A stretch of 56,323 bases of DNA from Spirochaetaceae bacterium 4572_59. Its GTDB lineage: Bacteria > Spirochaetota > Spirochaetia > DSM-2461. Shown piece after piece: positions 17,512 through 26,916 of this stretch (position 1 is the stretch's first letter; every line of letters begins with the position of its first letter). The notes below the pieces were generated by a model, which made no database searches, was not told the origin of the DNA, and was given only the letters and a program-made list of their open reading frames with translations. The DNA is taken from contig NBMC01000006.1 of NCBI GenBank assembly GCA_002084805.1, positions 1-56,323 on the forward strand, given 5' to 3'. The position numbers and the translations under genes were made by a program.

Positions 17512-18510
17512 ATGAAATGTTTGTTGAAAAATGCACTCATCGGATTTTTTTGTTTCTTCCTGGTCTCTCCGGTATTGTTTGCTGCAGGTCAGCAGGATGC
17601 CGCAGATGATGAGCTTGAAATCGCAACTGTTGTTAAAATAACAGGTATTCCTTGGTTCAACAGAATGGAGGAAGGGGTTAAGCAGGCTAAAAGCGAATTG
17701 GGTATTGATTCTTATCAAATTGGACCATCTGATGCGGATCCCGCTCAGCAGGTTCGAATGGTGGAGGACTTAATCAACAAAGGTGTGGATGCTATCTGTA
17801 TTACTCCTAATGATGCCAATGCGCTTGAACCGGCCTTTTTAAAGGCGAAAATGAAAGGTATTAAAATCATTACACATGAATCTCCTGATCAGAATGGTAA
17901 AGATTATGATGTGGAACTTATTGATAATATCAAATTTGGACGTCATTTCTGGGATATGATGGTCAAGTATATGGGCGATTCCGGTCAGTATGCCATCTTT
18001 GTCGGTGGACTGACTGTTCCTCTTCATAACCTTTGGGCTGATGAAGGTTTGAAATATGCTAAAGAAAAATATCCTAATCTTGAACTGATTACAGAAAGAA
18101 TCCCCTGTGGGGAAGATCAGGAATTGTCAAAACAGACAACTCTTGAACTAATTAAAACTTACCCCGATCTGAAAGGAATTATCGGTTTTGGCAGTCTGGG
18201 CCCTCCCGGGGCAGCTCAGGCACTGAAAGAGAAGGGTCTTGCCGGTAAGGTTACAGTAGTTGGTACTGTCCTTCCTGATCATGCGGCTCCATATTTAAAA
18301 GAAGGTTCCATGCAGCATGGAATTCTGTGGGATCCCAAAGATGCCGGATTTGCCATGACCTGGATAGCCAAACAGCTTGTAGAAGGGAAGTCCATTAAAT
18401 CCGGGATGGAAATCCCCGGATTGGGAAAAGTAGAGCTTGATGGCGATGTTATCAAGGTTGATGCGGTTATCGATATTACAAAAGATAATGTTGGCAGTTT
18501 CGGTTTCTGA
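17512..18510 (+). CDS. Sugar-binding protein of CUT2 importer (RhaS/RbsB-like)
   Basis: A 332-residue Peripla_BP_4 protein with a signal peptide (GFFCFFLVSPVLFAAG) and a mature start QQDAADDELEIATV. The hinge and ligand regions are typical: VKITGIPWFNRMEEGVKQAK, VDAICITPNDANALEPA, IIGFGSLGPPGAAQALKEKG. The aldolase gene is 70 bases upstream. The ATPase gene follows after a perfect hairpin. The combination with a rhamnulokinase-like kinase points to a 6-deoxyhexose or related sugar; AI-2 (LsrB-type) uptake is a weaker alternative because no lsrF/lsrG genes are present. Confidence 0.88.
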   Translation: MKCLLKNALIGFFCFFLVSPVLFAAGQQDAADDELEIATVVKITGIPWFNRMEEGVKQAKSELGIDSYQIGPSDADPAQQVRMVEDLINKGVDAICITPNDANALEPAFLKAKMKGIKIITHESPDQNGKDYDVELIDNIKFGRHFWDMMVKYMGDSGQYAIFVGGLTVPLHNLWADEGLKYAKEKYPNLELITERIPCGEDQELSKQTTLELIKTYPDLKGIIGFGSLGPPGAAQALKEKGLAGKVTVVGTVLPDHAAPYLKEGSMQHGILWDPKDAGFAMTWIAKQLVEGKSIKSGMEIPGLGKVELDGDVIKVDAVIDITKDNVGSFGF

Positions 18511-18534
18511 TGTTTTATATTTAATAATAATTGT

Positions 18535-18559
18535 CCCCTGCAGGAGAACTCTGCAGGGG
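18535..18559 (+). terminator. Perfect 9-bp hairpin between CUT2 binding-protein and ATPase genes
   Basis: CCCCTGCAG (18535-18543) and CTGCAGGGG (18551-18559) pair around a seven-base loop. There is no long T-run. In this operonic position it probably protects the upstream message or partly stops transcription. Confidence 0.65.
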
Positions 18560-18602
18560 TTCGGTAAAAATCAAAACCTATTAGTCTATGAGGTAGTAAA
18601 TT

Positions 18603-20099
18603 ATGTCATCCGCGTTCCTTGAAATGAAGAATATCAGTAAGAGATATGCAGGTGTTCAAGCATTAGACAATGTTAATCTGGAAATACAGCCTGGTGAAGC
18701 ACATTGTCTGGCAGGTATAAATGGATCGGGAAAATCAACATTGATTAAGATTATCTCCGGTGTAGAAGTTCCGGATGCCGGTTCAGAAATATACATAAAC
18801 GGATCAAGAAGTCTGAATCGCACTTCAATTGATTCAATACATCAGGGTATTGAGGTCATCTATCAGGATCTTTCTCTGTTTCCAAATTTAACGGTAGCTG
18901 AAAATATTGGAATCAGCCGCATGATTTCGGGCAACAGAAAAATCCTGAATAAAAAAGAATACATTGATATTGCCCGTAAGGCAATGAATCGCATCAATAT
19001 AAAGCTTCCACTGGATCATAAGGTGGAAAATCTGTCCATTGCCGATCAGCAGCTGGTTGCAATCTGCCGGGCACTGACAGGAGATTTGAAACTATTGATC
19101 ATGGATGAGCCGACTACTGCTTTAACGAAAAAAGAGGTTGATGCTCTTCTGAACGTTGCCATAGATCTAAAACAGAAGGGGATCGCAATTATCTTTGTCA
19201 GTCATAAACTGAACGAAGTGATGGATGTGGCAGAGAAGGTTACCGTTTTAAGGGATGGGATAGAAATAGGGTGTTATCCCGCATCGGAACTCAATAGTGA
19301 TAAAATTGAGTATCTCATGACCGGTGGAAATTTCAAGTATTCTAAAAACGAGGATGTATACTCTACTGAATCGCCCCTGCTGGAAGTTGAATCCATTTCA
19401 AAGAAAGATAATTATAAGGATATTTCCTTTGTCCTTCATCCCGGTGAGATCCTCGGTGTTACAGGACTGCTTGGTTCGGGGCGTACAGAGCTGGCTATGT
19501 CTCTTTTCGGAATGAATCCTTTTGATACAGGATCTGTAAAACTGAACGGTGAAGCAATTCACTTCAAATCAATAGAAGAAGCTGTTGCAAGGGGCGTAGC
19601 CTATGTTCCTGAAAACAGACTGGTTCAGGGACTTGTTATGGAGCAGTCCGTCTCAAAAAACACAGTTGTTACAATTATCGAAAGATTGCTGAAACCTTCA
19701 AAAATTATCGACCACAGAAAAAAAGAGAACCTGGTGAAAGATCTTGTCCGGGATTTTAATATTAAGATTCCTTCCACCGATGCAGCGGTTTCAACACTAT
19801 CAGGCGGGAATCAGCAGAAGGTAGTGCTTGCAAAATGGATTGCTACCGAACCGAAGCTTCTGATCCTTGACGGGCCTACTGTCGGGGTTGATGTGGCTGC
19901 TAAGGGTAGTATTCATGAAGCCATAAAGGAACTGGCTAAAAAAGGGCTGGGAGTCATCATTATTTCTGATGAAGTCGCTGAAGTTGTGAATAGCTGCCAT
20001 CGAGTTCTTGTTATGAATCGAGGGCGGGTCATTTCTGAGTTCTCTACAAAGGATTCTCAGGAAGAAGATATTCTTAAATGCATAGAAATGTCTGAATAA
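18603..20099 (+). CDS. CUT2 sugar ABC transporter ATPase, double-domain (RbsA/MglA/RhaT type)
   Basis: A 498-residue ATPase with two nucleotide-binding domains. Domain 1 has Walker A GINGSGKSTLIK, a degenerate signature SIADQQLVAICRAL and Walker B LLIMDEPTTAL. Domain 2 has a modified Walker A GLLGSGRTELA, the signature LSGGNQQKVVLAKW and LLILDGPTVGVDV, in which the usual catalytic Glu is Gly, as expected for the inactive half of this family. ATG preceded by GAGGT. Energises the two permeases encoded next. Confidence 0.93.
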   Translation: MSSAFLEMKNISKRYAGVQALDNVNLEIQPGEAHCLAGINGSGKSTLIKIISGVEVPDAGSEIYINGSRSLNRTSIDSIHQGIEVIYQDLSLFPNLTVAENIGISRMISGNRKILNKKEYIDIARKAMNRINIKLPLDHKVENLSIADQQLVAICRALTGDLKLLIMDEPTTALTKKEVDALLNVAIDLKQKGIAIIFVSHKLNEVMDVAEKVTVLRDGIEIGCYPASELNSDKIEYLMTGGNFKYSKNEDVYSTESPLLEVESISKKDNYKDISFVLHPGEILGVTGLLGSGRTELAMSLFGMNPFDTGSVKLNGEAIHFKSIEEAVARGVAYVPENRLVQGLVMEQSVSKNTVVTIIERLLKPSKIIDHRKKENLVKDLVRDFNIKIPSTDAAVSTLSGGNQQKVVLAKWIATEPKLLILDGPTVGVDVAAKGSIHEAIKELAKKGLGVIIISDEVAEVVNSCHRVLVMNRGRVISEFSTKDSQEEDILKCIEMSE

Positions 20100-20109
20100 G
20101 GGTAATTGT

Positions 20110-21123
20110 GTGAAAAAACTATTAAAATATCATGAGACATATTTATTGATAATTATTGTTTTGCTTTCAATTGTTATCACAACGAAGAATGCCAATTTCT
20201 TCACTGCTGAGAATATGTTTGATTTGTTAAAAAGCAATTCATTTGTGGGAATAATGGCAATAGGGGTTCTGTTAGTCCTAATTTCGGGGGGGATTGATAT
20301 CTCTTTTGCCGCTATTGCAACAGTCAGTGAATACATTATGGCAGTGACCATTATCCGGATTGGAGGATCTGTCCTTTCTGCAATCGCTATTGCAGTACTA
20401 ATCGGTACTCTTTTGGGTTTTCTGAACGGATACCTGATCTACAAATTCAGGATTCCTCCAATTATAGCTACCATTGCGACTATGAATATCTATTATGGAT
20501 CTTTGATGGTCATTACAGGGGGGAAATGGATCTATTCTTTGCCTGACTGGTTTCGGTCATTTGCAGAAATCCGACTTTTGACTTTCTTAAACAGTAATGG
20601 TAATCCCTACGGACTGTCTGTGATTACAGTGATATGGTTCCTTGTCATCATTGTTGCTGTTGTCATCCTTCGTTTTACTATTCTGGGGCGCAGTATTTAT
20701 GCTCTGGGTGGAAATCGGAACTCTGCTGTTCGGGTAGGATTCAATGTCTTTCTGACAGAGACATTTGTTTATTCATTTTTGGGTTTTATGGCCGGATTAG
20801 CCGGTGTTGTTCAAGCTCTTCTTGTTCAGGCGGTTGCTCCCAACTCCATAGTCGGAAAAGAACTGGATGTTATTGCGGCTGTTGTTTTAGGCGGAGCAAG
20901 TCTTTCCGGCGGGAAGGGGAGTGTTCCCGGCGCCATTCTGGGGGTGGCCCTCCTGGCAATCCTTAAAAACGGTATGACCATGATGGCTGTTCCGGCTGTA
21001 TGGTATGAGTTCTTTGTAGGCGCTGTTATTCTGGTGAGTATTGGATTCAGTTCCTACCAGGATAAGAAAAAATCAAATAATACAGCTATTATCGATGTAA
21101 AAGAACAGGAGTCATTATGTTAA
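20110..21123 (+). CDS. CUT2 sugar ABC transporter permease 1 (RhaP/RbsC-like)
   Basis: A 337-residue membrane protein with GTG start 10 bases after the ATPase stop. About nine or ten helices, with family motifs [38 protein letters not shown] and [21 protein letters not shown]. It overlaps the next permease gene by seven bases (start codon inside the last codons), so the two are translated together and probably form a heterodimer, as RhaP/RhaQ or LsrC/LsrD do. Confidence 0.92.
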   Translation: MKKLLKYHETYLLIIIVLLSIVITTKNANFFTAENMFDLLKSNSFVGIMAIGVLLVLISGGIDISFAAIATVSEYIMAVTIIRIGGSVLSAIAIAVLIGTLLGFLNGYLIYKFRIPPIIATIATMNIYYGSLMVITGGKWIYSLPDWFRSFAEIRLLTFLNSNGNPYGLSVITVIWFLVIIVAVVILRFTILGRSIYALGGNRNSAVRVGFNVFLTETFVYSFLGFMAGLAGVVQALLVQAVAPNSIVGKELDVIAAVVLGGASLSGGKGSVPGAILGVALLAILKNGMTMMAVPAVWYEFFVGAVILVSIGFSSYQDKKKSNNTAIIDVKEQESLC

Positions 21124-22103
21124 AATTTGATGCAGGGAAAAATCCTGAGCTGAAAGTGCTCAGTCTTATCCTGGTGGGATCCTTTATTCTTATGGCAATC
21201 CTGAGCCCCCGGAACTTTTTAAAAATCGGAACTTTTCAGGGAATGGCATTTCAGCTTCCAGAGTTGGGTCTGCTCTCTCTGGCAATGATGATCTCCATGC
21301 TGACCGGCGGAATCAATCTATCTATTATTGCCACAACTAATATTTCTGCAATTTTTGCCGCCATGATTCTAACATCCAGTATCAATCCGGAGCTCGCTTC
21401 ATCGGGAGATGGAATAGTGATTGTCATTGCTATTCTGGTTGCGCTGCTGGTTTCGGTACTTGTCGGACTTATCAATGGGATCTTAATTTCCGTTGTTAAT
21501 ATTCCCCCTATTCTGGCTACATTGGGAACGATGAAACTGCTTCAGGGTTTAGCCTTTATTATTACAAGAGGATATGTTATTTCCGGAATGCCCGAAGCCA
21601 TCAGGCTTATCGGTAACGGTATGATTCTTGGAATACCGGTTCCGTTATTTATATTCGTATTTTTTGCATGGCTGATGGCATTCTATCTGAATCATACGGC
21701 AACAGGGTTCAATATTTTTCTTTTCGGTTCCAATCCTGTGGCGACGTTCTTTTCCGGTGTGAATAATAAAAAAGTCATTATTCAGACTTATATGATGTCC
21801 GGTTTTTACTGTGGCCTCGCAGCTCTTGTCATGATGTCCCGCTTCAATTCTGCCAAAGCCGGTTATGGAGAGTCCTATCTTCTTGTGACTATTCTGGCTG
21901 CTGTACTGGGAGGAGTTAAAAGTGAGGGCGGATTCGGAAATGTCTCCGGCCTTGTTCTGGCATTAGTTATTCTTCAGATTGTTGCCAATGGTTTGAATCT
22001 TATTGGAGTCAGTTCATTCCTTACTGTGGCTATTTGGGGACTGATTATGATTGCGGTTATGGTTATTCACTTTATGACCGGAAAGAAAAGAGTTCAGGCA
22101 TAG
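21117..22103 (+). CDS. CUT2 sugar ABC transporter permease 2 (RhaQ/RbsC-like)
   Basis: A 328-residue permease with the same architecture as its upstream partner: TGGINLSIIATTNISAI, INGILISVVNIPPILATLGTM and LAAVLGGVKSEGGFGNVSG. The ATG is preceded by CAGGAG located in the upstream gene. The second conserved block lacks the usual GGxxxxGGxGS pattern and reads GGVKSEGGFG, a variation common in the second subunit of paired CUT2 permeases. Kinase gene follows after 15 bases. Confidence 0.92.
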   Translation: MLKFDAGKNPELKVLSLILVGSFILMAILSPRNFLKIGTFQGMAFQLPELGLLSLAMMISMLTGGINLSIIATTNISAIFAAMILTSSINPELASSGDGIVIVIAILVALLVSVLVGLINGILISVVNIPPILATLGTMKLLQGLAFIITRGYVISGMPEAIRLIGNGMILGIPVPLFIFVFFAWLMAFYLNHTATGFNIFLFGSNPVATFFSGVNNKKVIIQTYMMSGFYCGLAALVMMSRFNSAKAGYGESYLLVTILAAVLGGVKSEGGFGNVSGLVLALVILQIVANGLNLIGVSSFLTVAIWGLIMIAVMVIHFMTGKKRVQA

Positions 22104-22118
22104 GGCGGGGGAGACAAA

Positions 22119-23600
22119 ATGAGCAGTAATAAACAGAATATCGTTGCTTTTGACTGTGGAAATTCCTCTATCCGGGTTGTCTCGGGACTATATAACTGTG
22201 AGAGGATTGAGACTCATGTAGTGCATCAGGTCCCCAATGAAGCAATCAGTATTAATGGGGTGTTCTACTGGGATATCCTCTACATTTTCAAAGAACTTCA
22301 AAAGGGACTGCAGAAGGCCTATATTGAGTTCGGACCGATTGAATCGGTTGGTATATCCACCTGGGGAATAGACTTCGGGTTGCTGGGGAAATCAGGACAG
22401 CTTCTGGGAAATCCTCTTTGTTACAGAAATACCTTTGGACAGTCTATTCTGGATGTTCTTCCGGAAAGTGAAAAACAGATGACCTTTAATGCAACGGGTA
22501 TTCCAGAACATCCCATGAATTCCCTTTATCAGCTTCTGGGTATCAGGAGGTATCTGCCCGAATATTACGAAAACGGCAACACCTTTCTACTTATTCCAGA
22601 TCTGCTGGCCTATCTCTTTACGGGAGTGATACAGGGAGAACCGTCCATTGCCAGTACAACACAGATGATGGATATGAGGACACAGCGCTACTCTGATGGT
22701 GTTTTTGAACAATTTGGAATAGATGGATCCCTCTTTCCTGAATTAACGGATCATGGTGTTGTTTATGGTGAATTGAATGATGAGCTGACAGAACATCTCA
22801 AGATCAATCGTTGTCCTTTTGTTAGTATCCCCTCTCATGATACAGCTTCGGCTGTGGTTTCTGTCCCAGCGGAATCTGATAATTTCCTATTTATATCATC
22901 AGGTACCTGGTCTCTCATCGGAACGGAACTGTTGGAACCTGTTATTGATGATGCGGTCTATTCCAGGGGATTTGCGAATGAGGGAGGCGCTTTCGGCACT
23001 ATTACCTTGCTTAAGAACTCAGCCGGGATGCATATTCTACAGAATATAAAAAGAGATCTTGAAAAATCCGGACGGAAGTACAGCTGGGATGAACTTGTAG
23101 CCATGGCTGATAGTTGCAAAGGGGATATTCCGGTTTTTAATCCTAATGATCCTAGTTTTTTTAATCCCAATGAGATGTCTGCTGCTATCAGGCAGTATAT
23201 TGGTACAGATTTAAATAACGGGAAAGTTCTTGCTTCTGCCTATATATCTCTTGCCTGCAGTTATAAACACAGCATCAATCAGATTGAAGAAATAACGGGA
23301 CGGAAATATGAGCAGATACATATTATAGGTGGAGGCTGCCGGAATGATAATCTTAACCAGTACACAGCAGACTTGACTCATAAAAAGGTTGTGGCCGGTC
23401 CTGATGAAGCCACTTCTTTAGGGAATATCGGGGTGCAGTTGAAAAAAAACAGGCCGGATCTGTCACTTATGCAGATTCGTCAGATATTAAAGAAGTCAAT
23501 CCCCCGGAAATCTTTTGTTCCTGTGGAGAGTAAAGAACAGCAAAGCAAAATGGAGCGGTATTTTAACTCTTATCTTAGTTTACCGGGCATCAGTCACTAA
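22119..23600 (+). CDS. FGGY-family carbohydrate kinase, rhamnulokinase-like
   Basis: A 493-residue FGGY kinase with ATG after GGGGGAG. N-terminal phosphate loop FDCGNSSIRVVSG, substrate region SVGISTWGIDFGLLGKSG followed by NPLCYRN, the catalytic aspartate in PSHDTASAVVSVP, and the second ATPase block SSGTWSLIGTELL, then IHIIGGGCRNDNLNQYTAD. The STWGIDFGL and HDTASAV blocks are those of rhamnulokinase (RhaB). It phosphorylates a ketose that the operon's aldolase would then cleave. No isomerase is present in the operon, so the ketose may arrive as such or the isomerase lies elsewhere. Confidence 0.86.
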   Translation: MSSNKQNIVAFDCGNSSIRVVSGLYNCERIETHVVHQVPNEAISINGVFYWDILYIFKELQKGLQKAYIEFGPIESVGISTWGIDFGLLGKSGQLLGNPLCYRNTFGQSILDVLPESEKQMTFNATGIPEHPMNSLYQLLGIRRYLPEYYENGNTFLLIPDLLAYLFTGVIQGEPSIASTTQMMDMRTQRYSDGVFEQFGIDGSLFPELTDHGVVYGELNDELTEHLKINRCPFVSIPSHDTASAVVSVPAESDNFLFISSGTWSLIGTELLEPVIDDAVYSRGFANEGGAFGTITLLKNSAGMHILQNIKRDLEKSGRKYSWDELVAMADSCKGDIPVFNPNDPSFFNPNEMSAAIRQYIGTDLNNGKVLASAYISLACSYKHSINQIEEITGRKYEQIHIIGGGCRNDNLNQYTADLTHKKVVAGPDEATSLGNIGVQLKKNRPDLSLMQIRQILKKSIPRKSFVPVESKEQQSKMERYFNSYLSLPGISH

Positions 23601-23616
23601 TTCCTATTATTTTTAT

Positions 23617-23670
23617 CTTATCCTCTTTCTCTGGAATATAAGTGGAGAAGGGGGATAAGGGATATTTTTC
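23617..23670 (+). terminator. Terminator of the deoxysugar operon
   Basis: CTTATCCTCTTTCTC (23617-23631) pairs with GAGAAGGGGGATAAG (23645-23659), with wobbles at two positions, and is followed by GGATATTTTTC. It ends the five-gene transporter operon. Confidence 0.75.
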
Positions 23671-23855
23671 TTGGATTCATTCAGGATTTATAGAGCATGT
23701 GCAGTTCCAGTGCCGCTCCCAAAATCGTACCATTGTTGTATTCGTCAGGAAGGCGCAGTTCAGCATGACGATCCATTGTTCCTTAAATATTTTGTATTGA
23801 ACATATTGAATAGGATGCGAATGACAACTGCTGAATTACCAGCGGCATTTTAAGT
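23671..23855. other. Intergenic stretch with no convincing gene
   Basis: This is the middle of the 324-base gap between the kinase and the DUF4340 gene, between two terminators. On the minus strand a 31-codon frame (23681-23776, MDRHAELRLPDEYNNG start) has AAGGAA just upstream and reasonable codon use; it could be a tiny gene or a gene remnant. I do not recognise it. Confidence 0.3.
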
Positions 23856-23895
23856 GAAAAGGGCTGCATCCTGAATCAGAACGCAGCCCCCTTTC
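23856..23895 (-). terminator. Terminator of the Gld-like ABC operon
   Basis: On the minus strand GAAAGGGGGCTGC and GCAGCCCTTTTC form a GC-rich stem followed by a short T-containing stretch. It lies 30 bases past the stop of the DUF4340 gene. Confidence 0.7.
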
Positions 23896-23924
23896 AGAGT
23901 GTGGAATCTTTTAAACTTGTTCAA

Positions 23925-24791
23925 TTACATAAGTTTCAGCAGAGAGTCTCCTGTATTTTCCGGAAGAAGGAAGGGGGTTTGGGCATACGAGGATGTTGCC
24001 AGATATCCCTTCTCCTGTTTTTCGAAAATCTGCAGGGTGTTAAGACCTTCCTCTGTTTGAATTTTAACTGTTATTAGAGGATTTCCCTCCGCCTTATCCT
24101 GAAAACCTGAGCAGCTCATAGTGGATAGCTGCTTTATCCGGCTTTTAATATCCTGATCCTCAGGCAAAGGTTCATCATTCATGGTCCATTCGGTATCACT
24201 CTTGTCAGAGTCTCTTCTGAAGGCTTTTATGACGCCCTCTTTTTCAAGAACAAGTGAGCTGACAGTTTCCGGATTAAACTTCAGAACATGCTTATCCCGC
24301 CAGAAGTCGGAATCCAATGAGAACCGGGATTTCAGATCCCCTTTTACAGAAAAAATACCCGGTATATCAGGAATCCTTATGTAGCTGTAAATTGATGATG
24401 AGGACTTCCCTAACAGGAAATCCCGTTTGGTGTCTGTGGCGTGAACCTTAACCGACACCGCATGGGCATCGTCCAATTCATAACGGGCATAATCATCCCG
24501 CAGGCTTATCAGATCCACAATAGACATCTCTGCCACTTCTGTAATGAGTTGGCTGACCTTTCCAGAATCTGCTCTGTACTCCTCTTTTCCTATGGTCCAC
24601 ATTTTATTGTTTCGATTCAATTCAATAGTCTTTTCCTTGCCTTGTATTTCAATGCTTGTGACTTCATCTTTATTGATTTCTGCCAGCTGAGGAGTCTTAT
24701 AGTTTATCTTTGAATCATTCTGTAAAACCAGATATAAAGCTGATGCGGCAAGTAGAATCAGGCCGATGAGATATTCTTTTTTTATTTTCAT
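23925..24791 (-). CDS. DUF4340 membrane-anchored protein of Gld-like operon
   Basis: A 288-residue protein from the ATG at 24791 (MKIKKEYLIGLILLAASAL), chosen because GGAG lies upstream and the signal-anchor helix starts directly. Residues about 40-280 match the DUF4340 pattern of repeated beta-rich units: VTSIEIQGKEKTIELNRNNK, YRADSGKVSQLITEVAEM, HVLKFNPETVSSLVLEK. It is the last gene of a four-gene operon and lies one base after the GldG-like gene. Function is unknown; the DUF4340-GldG-GldF-GldA set recurs in many bacteria, and this protein is probably the extracytoplasmic partner of the ABC module. Confidence 0.82.
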   Translation of the reverse strand: MKIKKEYLIGLILLAASALYLVLQNDSKINYKTPQLAEINKDEVTSIEIQGKEKTIELNRNNKMWTIGKEEYRADSGKVSQLITEVAEMSIVDLISLRDDYARYELDDAHAVSVKVHATDTKRDFLLGKSSSSIYSYIRIPDIPGIFSVKGDLKSRFSLDSDFWRDKHVLKFNPETVSSLVLEKEGVIKAFRRDSDKSDTEWTMNDEPLPEDQDIKSRIKQLSTMSCSGFQDKAEGNPLITVKIQTEEGLNTLQIFEKQEKGYLATSSYAQTPFLLPENTGDSLLKLM

Positions 24792-24792
24792 T

Positions 24793-26907
24793 TCACTGTT
24801 CTCCTTCACAGAATAACAGGGCGATTGCCTTTTTTCTCCTCTTCCAGAAGAACCAGACGATTGCACCGGTCATAATGACCAGAATAGGCAATCCAATTAT
24901 ATTAAACCCTTTCACAAATGTCCGTGTTGCCTGATCAAAATCTCCCAGGGGAAGGATGCTTTCGCCCTTGGAACGCATGACTGCATAATCTTCCCGGTCG
25001 TTTAGAACATCAATGATATTCTGTATGAACCGGGAATTGGGAGTCTCTCCTGTACCATCCAGAATATTATTTCCCAACATAGCGGAGCTGGCCATGACAA
25101 AGATTTCAGCTGAAGTATTCTCTGTTTCAATACCACCCTGACTGCTGATTGTCTCTGAGCTGATATTCAGTTGGGACTTATTTTTATCCGCATCCTCCGG
25201 AAGAGGCTGTTCCGGGATATCTTTATCCGTGAAATAGCTGCTGATGGGGCCTTCGAGAAGTAATGCCAGGTCCTGTTTTTTTCTATTCTCCCCTGACGGC
25301 GGAATGATTGCTGCGGGATTGTACAGGTTTATATTCTCCTTCACGATCCATGCTTTATCAGAAGAACTGAACAGACTGACTGCTCTTATCGTACTATCTT
25401 CAACAACTTCAACCGGAGAGATATTGAGAGCAATAAGACCATTTATATCTTTCATAAAGGAGCGGGAATTATTGATATCCTTCCTGTCAATCTGAGGGGC
25501 AAAGTAGATAGATGTTTCCCGGATGCTTCCATTTCTGTCTTGTCTCTGCTGTTTATAACAGTTTTCATCCATTACAATGGAATCATCAATATCCACTCCA
25601 TAGTGATGAAGCAGCTTATTCAATCCCGTGTCCAAGGCTGAATATTCAGGCTGTTTCCCATACATCATTTCCTGTTGTGACGGCATAGTTTCTCTGAAGC
25701 TGTCAAGAAAAAAAGCAACATTGCCGCCTTTCATTATATATTGATCCAGTTCGAAAAGTTCCCAGTCAGAGAATACCTCGGTCGGACCATTGATAATCAA
25801 TGTCTTAATATTATCCGGTATCTTATCAAGAGTAACGCCTTTTAAATTGTAATTATCAGAGATTAAACGATTAAAGTTTTCAACACTCTTCCCCGAATTC
25901 TGGTAGGGGTTTGCATATAAAGAAGGAGTTCCATGATCCACTAGATAGGCAATACTGGAATTCACGCCGATCTGTTTTTCCACAACATTACTGATTGTTG
26001 TTTTCAGGTCTTCCAGGGCTGTTATATGGTAACCGAACAAATCCTGGTTTAGGAGGTTCACGGCAGTTAGTTCAGAATTATATCGAATAAGGACTCCTGC
26101 ATAAGCCTCTATCGGAGCCGCCGGTGTATTTTTACCCGCGTCAATCCGGATGGTATGAAGCCCGCATGTTTTCAATACATCCTGATTCATTTCTGCAGGA
26201 TCAATTTTTTCAAATCTGAGTTTTCCGAAATTCTCAACATTTAAATCGGATACGAGATCCTTCAATCCCGCATCATACTGGTCAAGATCTTTACTTATAT
26301 CAATCAGTTCTTGTGAGAGGATAAGTTGTATTTTCACCTGATCGTGCATAGAGAGAAGAGAGCGGCTCTTTCTGCTCATCTTATCCATTGTCGAAGTTAT
26401 TAGATATTCAAGATTTGATTCTTTTGCCAGTGCAGGGATGGTTTCTATCAGGTCTCCCTGAATGATAGTCAGGCCCATGTAGGCGTTCTGAAGACTGATC
26501 TCATCCTGATCGACATTCTGTATCTGTATAGCTGGAATATTATAATTTTCAGCCATGGACCGTAGATTCCTGCCTTCTTTATCTGTCCTGGTTCCCTCCT
26601 GATCCAGAAGATAGAGTGTATAATTGAAGTTTTTATTACCTTCCAGAGAATACTCCTCCATCAGGTCCCTGACCTGCTGCTGAAGGTTGTTATAAGGGCT
26701 TGGGAGATTTTCTGACAGAAAAATCCTTATGGTCATGGGTTCTTCAAGAGTTGCGACTAATTCCTTGCTGGCATCGGAAAGAGAGTAGATTTTATTTCTT
26801 GTAAGATCCAAGCGGAAAAAGAGTGTGCCCGATACAAGATTGATCATAATCAGGACAGCTGAATACAGTATGAATTTATACCACTTTTCTTTGTTTATAC
26901 GATTCAT
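24793..26907 (-). CDS. GldG-like ABC auxiliary protein
   Basis: A 704-residue protein with an N-terminal helix (FILYSAVLIMINLVSGTLFF) and a C-terminal helix (IIGLPILVIMTGAIVWFFW followed by a KRRKK basic stop). The large extracytoplasmic part shows the GldG/ABC_transp_aux signatures LTRNKIYSLSDASKELVATL, EEPMTIRIFLSENLPSPY and a later NVAFFLDSF region typical of these GATase-like auxiliary domains. In Bacteroidetes, GldG with GldF and GldA supports gliding; spirochaetes have no Gld motility, so the role here must differ, perhaps export or cell-envelope work. Confidence 0.85.
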   Translation of the reverse strand: MNRINKEKWYKFILYSAVLIMINLVSGTLFFRLDLTRNKIYSLSDASKELVATLEEPMTIRIFLSENLPSPYNNLQQQVRDLMEEYSLEGNKNFNYTLYLLDQEGTRTDKEGRNLRSMAENYNIPAIQIQNVDQDEISLQNAYMGLTIIQGDLIETIPALAKESNLEYLITSTMDKMSRKSRSLLSMHDQVKIQLILSQELIDISKDLDQYDAGLKDLVSDLNVENFGKLRFEKIDPAEMNQDVLKTCGLHTIRIDAGKNTPAAPIEAYAGVLIRYNSELTAVNLLNQDLFGYHITALEDLKTTISNVVEKQIGVNSSIAYLVDHGTPSLYANPYQNSGKSVENFNRLISDNYNLKGVTLDKIPDNIKTLIINGPTEVFSDWELFELDQYIMKGGNVAFFLDSFRETMPSQQEMMYGKQPEYSALDTGLNKLLHHYGVDIDDSIVMDENCYKQQRQDRNGSIRETSIYFAPQIDRKDINNSRSFMKDINGLIALNISPVEVVEDSTIRAVSLFSSSDKAWIVKENINLYNPAAIIPPSGENRKKQDLALLLEGPISSYFTDKDIPEQPLPEDADKNKSQLNISSETISSQGGIETENTSAEIFVMASSAMLGNNILDGTGETPNSRFIQNIIDVLNDREDYAVMRSKGESILPLGDFDQATRTFVKGFNIIGLPILVIMTGAIVWFFWKRRKKAIALLFCEGEQ

Positions 26908-26916
26908 GGAAATCTC

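Noticed and set aside
17512-23600. AI-2 (Lsr) uptake and processing operon
   Set aside because: The transporter type fits, but the kinase has rhamnulokinase motifs, not LsrK, and lsrF/lsrG are absent; the aldolase is a class II zinc enzyme.
23671-23853. 60-residue plus-strand frame after the kinase gene
   Set aside because: Low-complexity, cysteine- and proline-rich reading with no ribosome site, lying between two terminators; no coding character.
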